A DNA stretch of 64,000 bases, from positions 28,023 through 92,022 of the forward strand of contig NZ_WWCU01000025.1 of NCBI RefSeq assembly GCF_009857595.1. The letters run 5' to 3'. The notes under the pieces were generated by a model. The model had not been told where the DNA came from. It was given only the letters and a program-made list of their open reading frames with translations, and made no database searches. The translations under genes were made by a program, and so were the position numbers. Positions 38,503-47,080 of the stretch are shown in pieces. The number at the start of each line of letters is the position of its first letter. The first letter of the stretch is position 1. Source of the stretch: Pseudoduganella aquatica (GTDB taxonomy: Bacteria > Pseudomonadota > Gammaproteobacteria > Burkholderiales > Burkholderiaceae_D).

Positions 38503-39090
38503 ATGCTGCACATCGTGGACGACGAAGCCGTAGTGCGCGACTCGCTCTCCTGGCTGGCCTCGTCGCGCGCCATCCCCGCCACCGCCTACGCCAGCGCGGC
38601 CGACTTCCTGGCCTGGGCCGGGCGCGCCGAGTTCGACGCCATGGGCGACTGCGTGCTGCTCGACGTGCGCATGCCCGACATCAGCGGCGTGGCCGTGTTC
38701 GACCAGCTGGCCGCGCGCGGGCTGACGCAGCGCCTGCCGGTGATCTTCCTGACCGGCCACGGCGACGTGCCGATGGCGGTCGACACCCTCAAGCGCGGCG
38801 CCTTCGATTTCTTCGAAAAGCCCTTCAACGACAACCAGCTGATGGACCGGGTGCAGGAAGGCCTGGCCACCTCGCGCGACGCCAGCGCGGCGGCGGCGGT
38901 GCACGCCAGGCTGGCCACCCTGTCCACCCGCGAGCGCGAAGTGCTGGACCTCATCCTGGCCGGCAAGATGAACAAGGTGGTGGCCGACCAGCTCGGCATC
39001 AGCATGCGCACGGTGGAAGTCCACCGCGCCCACATCTTCGACAAGATGCAGGTCAAAACCGCAGTCGAACTCGCCGGCCTGCTGAAATAA
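38503..39090 (+). CDS. dctR: Response regulator DctR (NarL/FixJ type)
   Basis: This 195-residue regulator has a receiver domain with acidic pocket HIVDDE, phosphoacceptor Asp54 (LLDVRMPD), Thr in FLTGHGDVP and Lys in FEKPF, followed by a LuxR-type helix-turn-helix (LSTREREVLDLILAGKMNK then ISMRTVEVHRAHIFDKM). The architecture matches Rhodobacter DctR and FixJ, not the sigma-54-dependent DctD. GAAAGG lies upstream of ATG. It is the partner of the kinase encoded ten bases upstream and the likely activator of dctPQM. Confidence 0.94.
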   Translation: MLHIVDDEAVVRDSLSWLASSRAIPATAYASAADFLAWAGRAEFDAMGDCVLLDVRMPDISGVAVFDQLAARGLTQRLPVIFLTGHGDVPMAVDTLKRGAFDFFEKPFNDNQLMDRVQEGLATSRDASAAAAVHARLATLSTREREVLDLILAGKMNKVVADQLGISMRTVEVHRAHIFDKMQVKTAVELAGLLK

Positions 39091-39166
39091 GCCGCAGCGC
39101 TGCAGTCCCGCAGCGTGCGCCGCAAAATTAATTTACCACTTATATAACTGCTGATATTATTTCCTC

Positions 39167-39631
39167 ATGAAACCCGGACTCGGAACCCAATTACGCCATT
39201 TGATCGATCTGCTGGACGGAGCGGTGGGCGCCGCCTATGAGGAAGCCGGCCTGGATTACCGGCCGCGCTACACGCCGGTGATGCGCGCGCTGACGCAGGG
39301 CGAGGCGCGCACCATAGGCCAGATCGCCGAGTCCGCCGGCATTACGCAGCCGGCCGCCACGCAGACCATCGCGCTGATGCTCAAGGCCGGGCTCATCGTG
39401 TCCGAGCCGGGCGCGCTGGACGGGCGGCAGAAAATGATCAGCCTGAGCGCGCAAGGCCGGGCGCTGCTGCCGCAGCTGCAGCAATGCTGGCAAGCCACGG
39501 CGGCGGCGGCCCGCAGCCTCGATGAAGACCTGCCCTATCCGCTGTCGGACGCGCTGGCCAACGCCATCGCCGCCCTGCGGCAGCAATCTTTCGGCGAGCG
39601 CATCCGCGCCGCGCGCAGCAAGCAGAAATAA
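39167..39631 (+). CDS. MarR-family transcriptional regulator
   Basis: This is a 154-residue winged-helix regulator. The recognition region is IGQIAESAGITQPAATQTIALMLKAGLI, followed by the beta-wing GALDGRQKMISLSAQGRALL. The first 35 residues form the dimerisation helix. The gene is followed 27 bases later by a CPBP-family membrane protease gene in the same direction, so it probably regulates itself and that gene. The ligand is unknown. Confidence 0.88.
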   Translation: MKPGLGTQLRHLIDLLDGAVGAAYEEAGLDYRPRYTPVMRALTQGEARTIGQIAESAGITQPAATQTIALMLKAGLIVSEPGALDGRQKMISLSAQGRALLPQLQQCWQATAAAARSLDEDLPYPLSDALANAIAALRQQSFGERIRAARSKQK

Positions 39632-39658
39632 AACCCGCAGCACCACCTGGAGAACATC

Positions 39659-40513
39659 ATGAGCACAACGCAGCACGCTGTTCCGGTTTCCCCCGTCCCC
39701 GCCAGCCTGGGCGCGCGCGCCGCGCGCCAGCCGGTGGTCCGCATCCTGCTGGCCACGCTGGCCATGGTGCTGCCGGTGGCGGCGGTGCTGGTGTTCGCCA
39801 ATGTGGTGCTGGAGAAATCCATGCGCGTGGCGTGGCCGCAGCTGCTGGCCGCCGCGCTGTGCGTGCTGGGCTACCGCTACTACGTGGCGAAAATCGAACG
39901 GCGCGTGCCGGACGAATTGTCCTCTGACGGCGCCGCGCGCGAAACCAGCGTGGGCCTGGCCTGGGGCACGGCGCTGTCGCTGGGCGTGATCGGCGCGCTG
40001 GCCGCGGCCGGCGCGTTCCAGGTGGTGGGCAACAACAGCTGGACCGTCATCTTCAAGCCGGTTGCCGAGCTGGTACTGGTGGCCGTGTTCGAAGAACTGC
40101 TGTTCCGCGCGGTGCTGCTGCGCATACTGCAAGTGGCGCTCGGCACGCGCTGGGCGCTGGCGCTGTCCTCGCTGCTGTTCGCGCTGGCCCACTTCCCCAA
40201 CGACGGCGTGAGCGCGCTCGGCCTGGTGATCACCGTGGCCGCCGGCGTGATGTTCGGCGCCGCCTACCTGAAAACCGGCCGCATCTGGCTGGCAGCGGGG
40301 CTGCACTTCGCCTGGAACTTCATCACCGGCACCGTGTTCTCGCTGCCCGTCTCCGGCGGCGCCGCCAAAGGCTGGATCATCGGCCGCCTGAGCGGCCCCG
40401 AATGGCTCAGCGGCGGCAACTACGGCATCGAAGCCTCCGCCGTCACCCTGCTGGCCGTTATCGCCGTCGCCATCCTGCTGCGCCCCGCCCGCACGCCAGC
40501 CAAGGCCGCTTGA
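39659..40513 (+). CDS. CPBP-family intramembrane metalloprotease
   Basis: This is a 284-residue membrane protein with about seven to eight hydrophobic segments. The CPBP (CAAX protease/bacteriocin-processing, ABI) motifs are FEELLFRAVLL (paired Glu and Arg), ALAHFPND (His) and LHFAWNFITG (His, Asn). Members cleave prenylated or membrane peptides or give self-immunity to bacteriocins; the function here is unknown. It is preceded by a MarR-type regulator gene in the same operon. A good GGAG lies before ATG. Confidence 0.9.
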   Translation: MSTTQHAVPVSPVPASLGARAARQPVVRILLATLAMVLPVAAVLVFANVVLEKSMRVAWPQLLAAALCVLGYRYYVAKIERRVPDELSSDGAARETSVGLAWGTALSLGVIGALAAAGAFQVVGNNSWTVIFKPVAELVLVAVFEELLFRAVLLRILQVALGTRWALALSSLLFALAHFPNDGVSALGLVITVAAGVMFGAAYLKTGRIWLAAGLHFAWNFITGTVFSLPVSGGAAKGWIIGRLSGPEWLSGGNYGIEASAVTLLAVIAVAILLRPARTPAKAA

Positions 40514-40575
40514 TGGAAATCATATCCACGCCTAATATCTAAGAAGCATTTCAGGATGACCCATATGATCAGTTC

Positions 40576-40848
40576 ATGGGCACCTGCGATCCCAAAAAGC
40601 GACTGGCCAATCTGCACAAGCACGGCATCGATCTGAACGACGTAGATGAAGTGTTCGCCGCCCCGGTTGTTACACAAGAAGACAGATCCCGGGATTATCC
40701 GGAAGAACGCATGCGCAGCATAGGCTGGTTCCGTGGAGACATCGTCGTGTTGATCTGGGCGCCGCCAGAGGATAGCCCTCGCTTTATTTCGTGTCGGAAG
40801 GCGAACAAACATGAACGGAAGGAATACTTGGCCAACGTTTTACCTTAG
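40576..40848 (+). CDS. BrnT-family toxin-like protein
   Basis: This is a 90-residue protein matching BrnT ribonuclease toxins: CDPKKRLANLHKHGIDLNDV at the N-terminus corresponds to the usual D-x-x-K-x-x-x-N-x-x-K-H-G, and EERMRSIGWFRGDIVVLIW then RFISCRKANKHERKEY match the conserved beta strands and basic C-terminal helix. The start is uncertain: a stop codon 33 bases upstream allows only a few more residues. The expected BrnA (ribbon-helix-helix) antitoxin does not follow; instead a DUF3052-like gene overlaps the 3' end. Base composition is AT-richer than the neighbours, suggesting transfer. Confidence 0.82.
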   Translation: MGTCDPKKRLANLHKHGIDLNDVDEVFAAPVVTQEDRSRDYPEERMRSIGWFRGDIVVLIWAPPEDSPRFISCRKANKHERKEYLANVLP

Positions 40849-41401
40849 CCCCGAACAGATCGAAGCGCTCTATGATGCAATGCCAGAGGAAGATCTGCCG
40901 CCGCCTCCATCGGTCGAAGAACTGGAAGGCGAATGGGGACCAGGTAGAGTCATCATGCCTGGCGAATACCGGCACCAACGAAGCGGATTGCCGGCAGCCG
41001 AAGTCATGGGAGCGCCAACGGCTTCATCTATCGCTGTACTCAATGCGCGCGAGGAAAACAGCGCATTCGTCTCGCAATTACCGCCGGAGAGCCTCAACAA
41101 GACTGACGCCGCTGCGGAACTGGTGATCCTTTTCGCGCACTCCCAGCTCGATGTCGAAACCCTGCTGAACTCAGCGCGGGACCGCCTGGCGGCGAAAGGA
41201 ACGCTGTGGGTTTGTTGCGCAAAATTTCGCTCCGAATACCAATCCGACGCATCAGTCCATCGCATTCTGCATTTTGCTCATACGTCGGGAATGATGGGGG
41301 AAGCGATATTGCCTATCGACGAAGACTGGGTCTGCGTCAGTCTGTCAACTTCAGTGGTGCCGGGCCAGCGCCCATTCGACGTGTTCGCGCACCAGCGCTG
41401 A
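40811..41401 (+). CDS. BrnT-linked protein with DUF3052-like domain
   Basis: This 196-residue protein overlaps the BrnT-like gene by 38 bases. Residues 1-60 are acidic and proline-rich with no recognised domain. Residues about 68-180 resemble DUF3052: SSIAVLNAREENSAFVSQLP, ELVILFAHSQLDVETLL and AAKGTLWVCCAKF, then DEDWVCVSLS. There is no ribbon-helix-helix, so it is not a standard BrnA antitoxin. The last 17 codons run into the 3' end of queG on the other strand (51-base overlap), which suggests that the original stop was lost or the island inserted here. AAGG ten bases upstream may serve as ribosome binding site. Confidence 0.72.
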   Translation: MNGRNTWPTFYLSPEQIEALYDAMPEEDLPPPPSVEELEGEWGPGRVIMPGEYRHQRSGLPAAEVMGAPTASSIAVLNAREENSAFVSQLPPESLNKTDAAAELVILFAHSQLDVETLLNSARDRLAAKGTLWVCCAKFRSEYQSDASVHRILHFAHTSGMMGEAILPIDEDWVCVSLSTSVVPGQRPFDVFAHQR

Positions 41402-42439
41402 TTCGTGGCTGCGGCGCGACTCCAGCGCGGCGACAATCGCCGCGTCGCCGCGCGCGCCGGCGGCGGCAGCGTTGCCCAGGCCGACCGCGATATTGCGCAG
41501 CCAGCGCTCGTGGCCGATGCGGCGTATCGGGCTGCCTTCCATCTTGCGGTTGAATTCATCCTCGCTCCAGCCGAACAGCTCCACCATGCCTGCGCTGCCC
41601 AGGCCGTGCCGTTCGTCGAAGTCTGGCAGGGTGGCGCGCTGGGCGAATTTATTCCAGGGGCAGACCGTCTGGCAGTCGTCGCAGCCGTACACGCGGTTGC
41701 CGATCAGCGGGCGCATCTCCTCGGGAATGGCGTTCTTCAGTTCTATGGTCAGGTAGGAGATGCAGCGCCGCGCGTCCAGCCGGCCCGGGCCGAGGATGGC
41801 TTGCGTGGGACAGGCGCTGATGCAGGCGCTGCACTGGCCGCAGTGCGCGCCGGTCGGCGGGTCGACCGGCAGCGGCAGGTCGACCAGGATTTCTCCCATG
41901 AAGAACATCGACCCGGCGCTGCGGTTGATCAGCAAGGTGTGCTTGCCGCGCCAGCCCAGGCCGGACTTCTCGGCCAGCGGCAGCTCCATCACCGGCGCCG
42001 AGTCGGTGAACACGCGGTAGCCGAAGGCGCCGATGGCGCGCTGGATGCGGTCGGCCAGCTGCTGCAGCCGCGCGCGCAGCACCTTGTGGTAGTCGCGCCC
42101 CCGCGCATAGACCGAGATCACCGCCGCCGACGGATCGGCGATGCGCGCCGCCTCGCGCTCGCGCCAGTCCTCCTCCAGCGAGGCGGGCAGGTAGTTCATG
42201 CGCGCCGTGATCACGCGCACCGTGCCCGGCACCAGCTCGTCCGGGCGGGCGCGCTTCATGCCGTGCGCCGCCATGTAGTCCATTTCGCCGTGCATGCCGG
42301 CGTCCAGCCAGGCCTGCAGCCCGGCCTCCTGCGCCGACAGGTCGATGTCGGCCACGCGCACTTCCGCAAAGCCCAGCTCCGTGCCCCATTCCTTGATGGA
42401 TAGTGCAAGTTCGTCTAAATTGAGATCGGCAAGGGACAT
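41351..42439 (-). CDS. queG: Epoxyqueuosine reductase QueG
   Basis: QueG reduces epoxyqueuosine to queuosine at the tRNA wobble position, using cobalamin and two 4Fe-4S clusters. From the ATG at 42439 it is 362 residues. The ferredoxin-type cysteine motifs are CGQCSACISACPTQA and CDDCQTVCPWN; upstream is the cobalamin-binding domain with ARGRDYHKVLRARL. The C-terminal HEAT-like tail includes ERWLRNIAVGLGN. It is divergent from tsaE, 42 bases apart, the usual betaproteobacterial arrangement. The 3' end overlaps the DUF3052-like gene. Confidence 0.96.
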   Translation of the reverse strand: MSLADLNLDELALSIKEWGTELGFAEVRVADIDLSAQEAGLQAWLDAGMHGEMDYMAAHGMKRARPDELVPGTVRVITARMNYLPASLEEDWREREAARIADPSAAVISVYARGRDYHKVLRARLQQLADRIQRAIGAFGYRVFTDSAPVMELPLAEKSGLGWRGKHTLLINRSAGSMFFMGEILVDLPLPVDPPTGAHCGQCSACISACPTQAILGPGRLDARRCISYLTIELKNAIPEEMRPLIGNRVYGCDDCQTVCPWNKFAQRATLPDFDERHGLGSAGMVELFGWSEDEFNRKMEGSPIRRIGHERWLRNIAVGLGNAAAAGARGDAAIVAALESRRSHESALVREHVEWALARHH

Positions 42440-42481
42440 CGGCTTTACAATGCAACGGTTTACAACCTCACATTTTATTCG

Positions 42482-42967
42482 ATGCAGCACTTTAAATCCC
42501 ATCTCCACGACGAAGCCGGCACCGCCGCCCTGGGCGCGGCCCTGGCGCGCGCCATCCTGCCGGGCATGGCGATCTATCTGCACGGCGACCTGGGCGCGGG
42601 CAAAACCGCCCTCACGCGCGCGCTGCTGCACGCCGCCGGCCACGCGGGCAATGTGAAAAGCCCGACCTACACGCTGTCCGAACCTTACAGCGTGCAGCTG
42701 GAAGGGCGCGCCGTCAACGTGATCCACTTCGACCTGTACCGCATGAGCAGCCCCGAGGAATTCCTCGACGCCGGCTTCCGCGAGGACTTCAACGGCGACA
42801 ACATCTGCATCGTCGAATGGCCGGAGAAGGCCGGCCCCGTGCTGCCGCCGCCGGACCTGCATGTATTCTTGGCTGTGGCTGGCGAGGGACGTGATGTAGA
42901 ATTGCAAGCGTCCTCTGCCTTAGGTCTGTCATGCCTGCAACGCCTCAAATTCGCACCGAACATGTAA
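42482..42967 (+). CDS. tsaE: tRNA threonylcarbamoyladenosine biosynthesis ATPase TsaE
   Basis: TsaE is the P-loop ATPase of the t6A complex that drives TsaB-TsaD turnover. The 161-residue protein has Walker A GDLGAGKTALTRAL, a switch region SPTYTLSEPY and Walker-B-like VIHFDLYRM. There is no clear ribosome binding site before ATG. Its last 37 bases overlap the start of amiC, indicating translational coupling, a common arrangement in betaproteobacteria. Confidence 0.95.
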   Translation: MQHFKSHLHDEAGTAALGAALARAILPGMAIYLHGDLGAGKTALTRALLHAAGHAGNVKSPTYTLSEPYSVQLEGRAVNVIHFDLYRMSSPEEFLDAGFREDFNGDNICIVEWPEKAGPVLPPPDLHVFLAVAGEGRDVELQASSALGLSCLQRLKFAPNM

Positions 42968-44385
42968 AGTCCCGCCACAGGCGCACGGTACTGAGGGCCG
43001 GCAGCGCGCTGCTGCTGTCCGTGATGGCGCCGCTGCCGGCGCGCGCCGCGCAGATCCTGGCGGTGCGCGTCTGGCCCGCCGCCGACTACACCCGCGTGAC
43101 GCTGGAGAACGATTCCAACCTGAAGGCCACCCATTTCATCGTGAAGGACCCGGAGCGCCTGGTGGTCGACATCGAAGGCCTGGAGCTCAATCCCACGCTG
43201 AAAACCCTGGTCGCCAAGATCCAGTCCAACGACCCCTACATCCGCCAGGTGCGCGTGGGCCAGAACCGGCCCAACGTGGTGCGGCTGGTGTTCGACCTGA
43301 AAGAAGAAATCACGCCGCAGGTGTTCGCGCTGGCGCCGGCCGGCCAGTACAAGCACCGCCTGATCTTCGACCTGTATCCGGTGAAAGCGGTCGACCCGAT
43401 CGCGGCCATGATAGAAAAAGGCGACTGGAGCAACGCGCCCGAACTGCCGCACGGCGAGGCCGTAGCGCCTGTGCCAGCTCCGGGCAGCGGCGTGCAAGCC
43501 AATCAGGCCACGCAGGCCGCGCAAGCGAAAGCCGAAGCGCGCGCCGAGATCAAGGCCGAAGCAAAAACCGAAGCGGCCGCGCCTAAGCCGGACCTGGCGC
43601 ACACGCCGCCGGAAGCCCGCCCTGAAAACAAGGACCCGCTGCCGCAAGCCAAGCCCCGGCCCGGCCAGAAGGTGGCGCGCATGATCACCATCGCGCTCGA
43701 CCCCGGCCACGGCGGCGAAGACCCCGGCGCCATCGGTTCCAGCGGCTCGCGCGAGAAGGACATCGTGCTGTCCATCGCCAAGCGGCTCAAGGGCAAGCTG
43801 GAGCAGCACCCCAACATCCGCGTCATGCTGACCCGCGACGGCGACTACTTCGTGCCGCTCGGCACCCGCGTGGACAAGGCGCGCAAGGTGCAGGCCGACC
43901 TCTTCGTCTCCATCCACGCGGACGCCTTCGTGCAGCCGTCCGCGCGCGGCTCGTCGGTGTTTGTGCTGTCCGAAAAAGGCGCCAGCTCCAGCGCCGCGCG
44001 CTGGCTGGCCAACAAGGAAAACGACGCCGACAACATCGGCGGCGCCAACGTGCAAAGCCAGGACAGGCAGCTCGCCAGCGTGCTGTTCGACCTGTCCACC
44101 ACGGCCCAGATCAACGACAGCCTGAAGCTGGGCAAGGCCGTGCTGGGCGAAATCGGCGGCATCAACCGCCTGCACAAAGGCTCGGTCGAACAGGCCGGCT
44201 TTGCGGTGCTGAAAGCGCCCGACATTCCGTCCATCCTGATTGAAACGGCCTTCATCTCCAACCCGGAGGAGGAAGCCCGCCTGAAGGACAACGACTACCA
44301 GGACAAGCTGGCCGACGCCGTCGTGAAAGGCATCCGCCAGTACTTCGCCAAAAATCCGCCGCTCGCCAAGAGCCGCATGACTTAA
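42931..44385 (+). CDS. amiC: N-acetylmuramoyl-L-alanine amidase AmiC (AMIN domain)
   Basis: This periplasmic amidase splits septal peptidoglycan during daughter cell separation. The 484-residue protein has a twin-arginine signal (RHRRTVLRAGSALLLS), an AMIN domain (about 42-150) for septal targeting, an Ala/Lys/Glu/Pro-rich linker (about 165-250) and an Amidase_3 domain with zinc ligands in ALDPGHGGEDPG, SREKDIVLS, SIHADAF and catalytic Glu in LIETAFISNPEE. The Tat signal agrees with AmiC being a Tat substrate in E. coli. It overlaps tsaE by 37 bases. Confidence 0.95.
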   Translation: MPATPQIRTEHVKSRHRRTVLRAGSALLLSVMAPLPARAAQILAVRVWPAADYTRVTLENDSNLKATHFIVKDPERLVVDIEGLELNPTLKTLVAKIQSNDPYIRQVRVGQNRPNVVRLVFDLKEEITPQVFALAPAGQYKHRLIFDLYPVKAVDPIAAMIEKGDWSNAPELPHGEAVAPVPAPGSGVQANQATQAAQAKAEARAEIKAEAKTEAAAPKPDLAHTPPEARPENKDPLPQAKPRPGQKVARMITIALDPGHGGEDPGAIGSSGSREKDIVLSIAKRLKGKLEQHPNIRVMLTRDGDYFVPLGTRVDKARKVQADLFVSIHADAFVQPSARGSSVFVLSEKGASSSAARWLANKENDADNIGGANVQSQDRQLASVLFDLSTTAQINDSLKLGKAVLGEIGGINRLHKGSVEQAGFAVLKAPDIPSILIETAFISNPEEEARLKDNDYQDKLADAVVKGIRQYFAKNPPLAKSRMT

Positions 44386-44399
44386 GCCAGGAAGACCAC

Positions 44400-45194
44400 A
44401 TGATCAGCCACACCAGGCACGGCGAGCTGCCGGCCATCCGCATCACCGCGCCCGACGGCGCCCAGGCCACCATTGCGCTGTACGGCGCGCACCTGCTGTC
44501 GTGGAAGACCCCGGACGGCAAGGAGCGTTTGTTCCTGAGCGCGTGCTCGCCCATGGACGGCAGCGCGGCCATACGCGGCGGCGTGCCGGTGATTTTCCCG
44601 CAGTTCTCCACGCGCGGCGACGGCCAGCGCCACGGCGTGGCGCGCCTGTCGCACTGGCGCCTGGGCGCATCCGGCTCGGCGGAGGACGGCGTGTACGCGG
44701 AGTTCGAACTGACCCAGGCCGACGTGCCCGCGCCGCTGGCCGCAGGCTGGCCGCACGACTTCGCGCTGCGCCTGCGCTTCGCGCTGCAAGGCAATGCGCT
44801 GCACATGCGCTTCAATGTGCGCAACACGGGCGCGGACAGCTTCAGCTTCGCCAGCGCGCTGCACACCTACTACGCGGCGGGCGACTTCCTGAAAACCACG
44901 CTGCAAGGCCTGGAGCAGGGCAAGATCGCCTTCGGCCCGCCGCTGGACAATATCTACGCCGCGCCGGCCGAACTGGAACTGCGCACGGCGGACAGCCAGC
45001 TGCAGCTGCGCCAGCAGGGCTTTACGGAATGGGTGGTGTGGAATCCTGGCGCCGAGAACGCGGCCAAGCTGACCGATATGGCGGACCACGAATGGCGCGA
45101 GTTCCTGTGCATCGAACCCGCGCGCGTGGACAAGCAAGAGTTGAAAGCCGGCGCCGAATGGACCGGCCATCACACCATTACTGTCGCGGGATGA
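44400..45194 (+). CDS. D-hexose-6-phosphate mutarotase (aldose 1-epimerase family)
   Basis: This is a 264-residue galactose-mutarotase-fold protein of the YeaD type. Family motifs: GAHLLSWKTPDGKERLFLS, AIRGGVPVIFPQF, LSHWRLGASG, ALHTYYAAGDF (catalytic His), FTEWVVWNPGAENAAKL and FLCIEPARV (catalytic Glu). It interconverts the anomers of hexose-6-phosphates. It lies 14 bases after amiC and is probably in the same transcript. It is not normally part of the tsaE-amiC-mutL neighbourhood. Confidence 0.9.
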   Translation: MISHTRHGELPAIRITAPDGAQATIALYGAHLLSWKTPDGKERLFLSACSPMDGSAAIRGGVPVIFPQFSTRGDGQRHGVARLSHWRLGASGSAEDGVYAEFELTQADVPAPLAAGWPHDFALRLRFALQGNALHMRFNVRNTGADSFSFASALHTYYAAGDFLKTTLQGLEQGKIAFGPPLDNIYAAPAELELRTADSQLQLRQQGFTEWVVWNPGAENAAKLTDMADHEWREFLCIEPARVDKQELKAGAEWTGHHTITVAG

Positions 45195-45207
45195 ACCGGC
45201 CCGGCAC

Positions 45208-45242
45208 CGGCGGGTTACGCGCTGCGCGCTAACCCGCCCTAC
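45208..45242. repeat. Single GGCGGGTTA palindrome
   Basis: GGCGGGTTACGCG and CGCTAACCCGCCCTAC form a hairpin between the mutarotase gene and the convergent carbonic anhydrase gene. The TAG stop codon of the latter (45239-45241) lies inside the right arm of the repeat. Confidence 0.88.
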
Positions 45243-46339
45243 ATGGACTCTTTGATGATGCGGCCCGAGGCAGGCTGGATCGGGCGCGAATTGAGCGGGT
45301 ACAGGCGGCTGAACAGCGCCATCTGCGCCGGCGACGCCTGCACCGGCTCCTTCATCACCAGCCACAGCACGTTCTCCGTGCACGGCGGCGTGGTCAGCGA
45401 ACCCATGTAGGTGTAGTAGTCGCGCCGCTGCGGCAGCAGGTCGTTCGGGTCGAGCACGATGGAGGGCGCGGTCACGTCGCCCTTCTCCAGCGGCAGGTTG
45501 TTCCACACGGTCTGGATGGCCGGCTGCGGCTTGCCGCGCTCGAGCAGCAGCGCCAGCACCGCCAGGCGGCCTTCGCCGTCCTTGTGCACCAGGTGCACCA
45601 CCATTTCAAAGCCCTTGCCGTTGATGCGCTCTTCCGAAGGACGGTGGAAGTGGAACTGCACCAGCTCATACATGCGGTTGCCCACCGACAGGAAGTTCCC
45701 CCCGCCCATGGTCACCTGCACGGTGTGGCCGTTGTCCTGCACGTTGAACGAAGACGGGCGATAGTCGAAAGTGATCTGCTCCAGGTCCACCTTCATGCCG
45801 TCGCGGATATCGATGGGCGACTGGCGGTTGCCGGTGCTGCACTTGGCCCAGTCCGCATTGATCTTGCTCCAGTTGGCCGGGCCGAACTCGCCCTCGTAGC
45901 CCCAATGGGTGCCGTTGGCGCGCGGCGGCGGCGCGGCGGCCTTGATGGCGGCCGCCTTCCTGGCCTGGGCCGCTGCGGCGGCGCGCGCGGCCTGGTTGGC
46001 GCGCATCTGCGCCAGGCGCTCGGCGATCTTGGCCGACAGCTCGGCTTCCGCCTGCTCCTCGCGTTCGCGCTCGCTCAGCTTGGGCGCGGCGGGCGCTTTC
46101 GCGGCCGGCTTGGCGCCGAACTTGGCGGCGCCGGTAGCCGTGGGCGCGCCAGCGCCGGTAGCGGTGCCGCTGGCAGCGCCGGCCCCGCTGCCGCCGATAG
46201 GCTGCGGGTTCGACGGACGGATGTTATTGATATTGGCCTGCGCCATCTTGGTCAGCGGCGGCGCATATGGCGCGGGATCGGCGGCACCCGCCGCCGCAAT
46301 GGCGAGCCAGCAGGCAGTCAGGGCGATCAGGTTGCGCAT
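45239..46339 (-). CDS. Alpha-type carbonic anhydrase with long N-terminal extension
   Basis: This enzyme hydrates CO2 in the periplasm. The signal peptide is MRNLIALTACWLAIAAAGAA. Residues about 141-366 form the alpha-carbonic anhydrase domain: HWGYEGEFGPANW, RQSPIDIRDG, zinc ligands His230 and His232 (QFHFHRPSE) and His249 (VHLVHKDGEG), and SLTTPPCTENVLW. The extension of about 120 residues between signal and domain is unusual: a Gly/Ala/Thr-rich part followed by a charged Glu/Arg/Ala helix, possibly a coiled coil or an envelope-spanning spacer. Typical bacterial alpha enzymes have about 220-250 residues in all. The stop codon is within a repeat. Confidence 0.92.
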   Translation of the reverse strand: MRNLIALTACWLAIAAAGAADPAPYAPPLTKMAQANINNIRPSNPQPIGGSGAGAASGTATGAGAPTATGAAKFGAKPAAKAPAAPKLSEREREEQAEAELSAKIAERLAQMRANQAARAAAAAQARKAAAIKAAAPPPRANGTHWGYEGEFGPANWSKINADWAKCSTGNRQSPIDIRDGMKVDLEQITFDYRPSSFNVQDNGHTVQVTMGGGNFLSVGNRMYELVQFHFHRPSEERINGKGFEMVVHLVHKDGEGRLAVLALLLERGKPQPAIQTVWNNLPLEKGDVTAPSIVLDPNDLLPQRRDYYTYMGSLTTPPCTENVLWLVMKEPVQASPAQMALFSRLYPLNSRPIQPASGRIIKESM

Positions 46340-46435
46340 GGGAGTCCAGGTATAAAGTGCATACCTGGATTAACGGTTGCACAGCGGGAAAACTTGAGCT
46401 GTGCAGGACGAATCAGCGCGGGATCAGCGTCCCGC

Positions 46436-47080
46436 TTAGCGTCCGAGCACGCGCCGTCCCAGCTTCCAGGCCCCGCCCAGCATCAGCGGAACAATGGCCG
46501 CGCCCACGCCCACCATGACGATGGTGGTCAGGTGGTCGCGCACGACAGGGATGTTGCCGAACAAATAACCGCCCACGGTCAGCGACACCACCCACGCCAC
46601 GGCGCCGGTGACGTTGTAGAGCTGGAAGCGGCTGAAGGTCATGTCCGACACGCCCGCCACGAAGGGCGCGAACGTGCGCACCACGGGAATAAAGCGCGCC
46701 AGGATAATGGTCTTGCCGCCGTGCTTCTCGAAGAAGTTGTGCGTGCGGTGCAGGGCGTCCTTGTTGAGCCAGCGGTAGTCATGGGTAAATACCCGTTGCC
46801 CGATGGCTTCGCCTATCCAGTAATTGACCGTGTTGCCGCTGACGGCCGCCGTGATGAGCAGCGCGATCAGCACCGGCAGGTTCATCTGGCCGGTGGCGCA
46901 CAGGGCGCCGGCGATGAACAGCAGGGTGTCCCCAGGGAAGAAAAACAGCACTACCAGGCCTGTCTCGCTGAAAATGATGAAGAACAGCACCGCGTAGACC
47001 CACAGGCCGTACTGCGCGATCAACCCATCCAGAGCCTTGTCGACATGCACCAGCATGTCTAGTAATTGCATGAAATCCAT
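46436..47080 (-). CDS. DedA-family membrane protein
   Basis: This 214-residue inner-membrane protein belongs to the DedA/VTT group of proposed lipid scramblases/flippases. It has about five hydrophobic segments, the family motif FFPGDTLLFIAGAL, and the conserved Arg-containing RFIPVVRTFAPFVAGVSDM. The start at 47080 (MDFMQLLDML) replaces a longer frame whose first 17 residues are not family-like. A single gene on the minus strand; it is divergent from the cyclophilin gene. Confidence 0.92.
   Translation of the reverse strand: MDFMQLLDMLVHVDKALDGLIAQYGLWVYAVLFFIIFSETGLVVLFFFPGDTLLFIAGALCATGQMNLPVLIALLITAAVSGNTVNYWIGEAIGQRVFTHDYRWLNKDALHRTHNFFEKHGGKTIILARFIPVVRTFAPFVAGVSDMTFSRFQLYNVTGAVAWVVSLTVGGYLFGNIPVVRDHLTTIVMVGVGAAIVPLMLGGAWKLGRRVLGR

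Noticed and set aside
40811..41401. A frameshifted BrnA antitoxin downstream of the BrnT-like gene
   Set aside because: None of the three plus-strand frames encodes a ribbon-helix-helix pattern; the open frame instead shows DUF3052-like segments.
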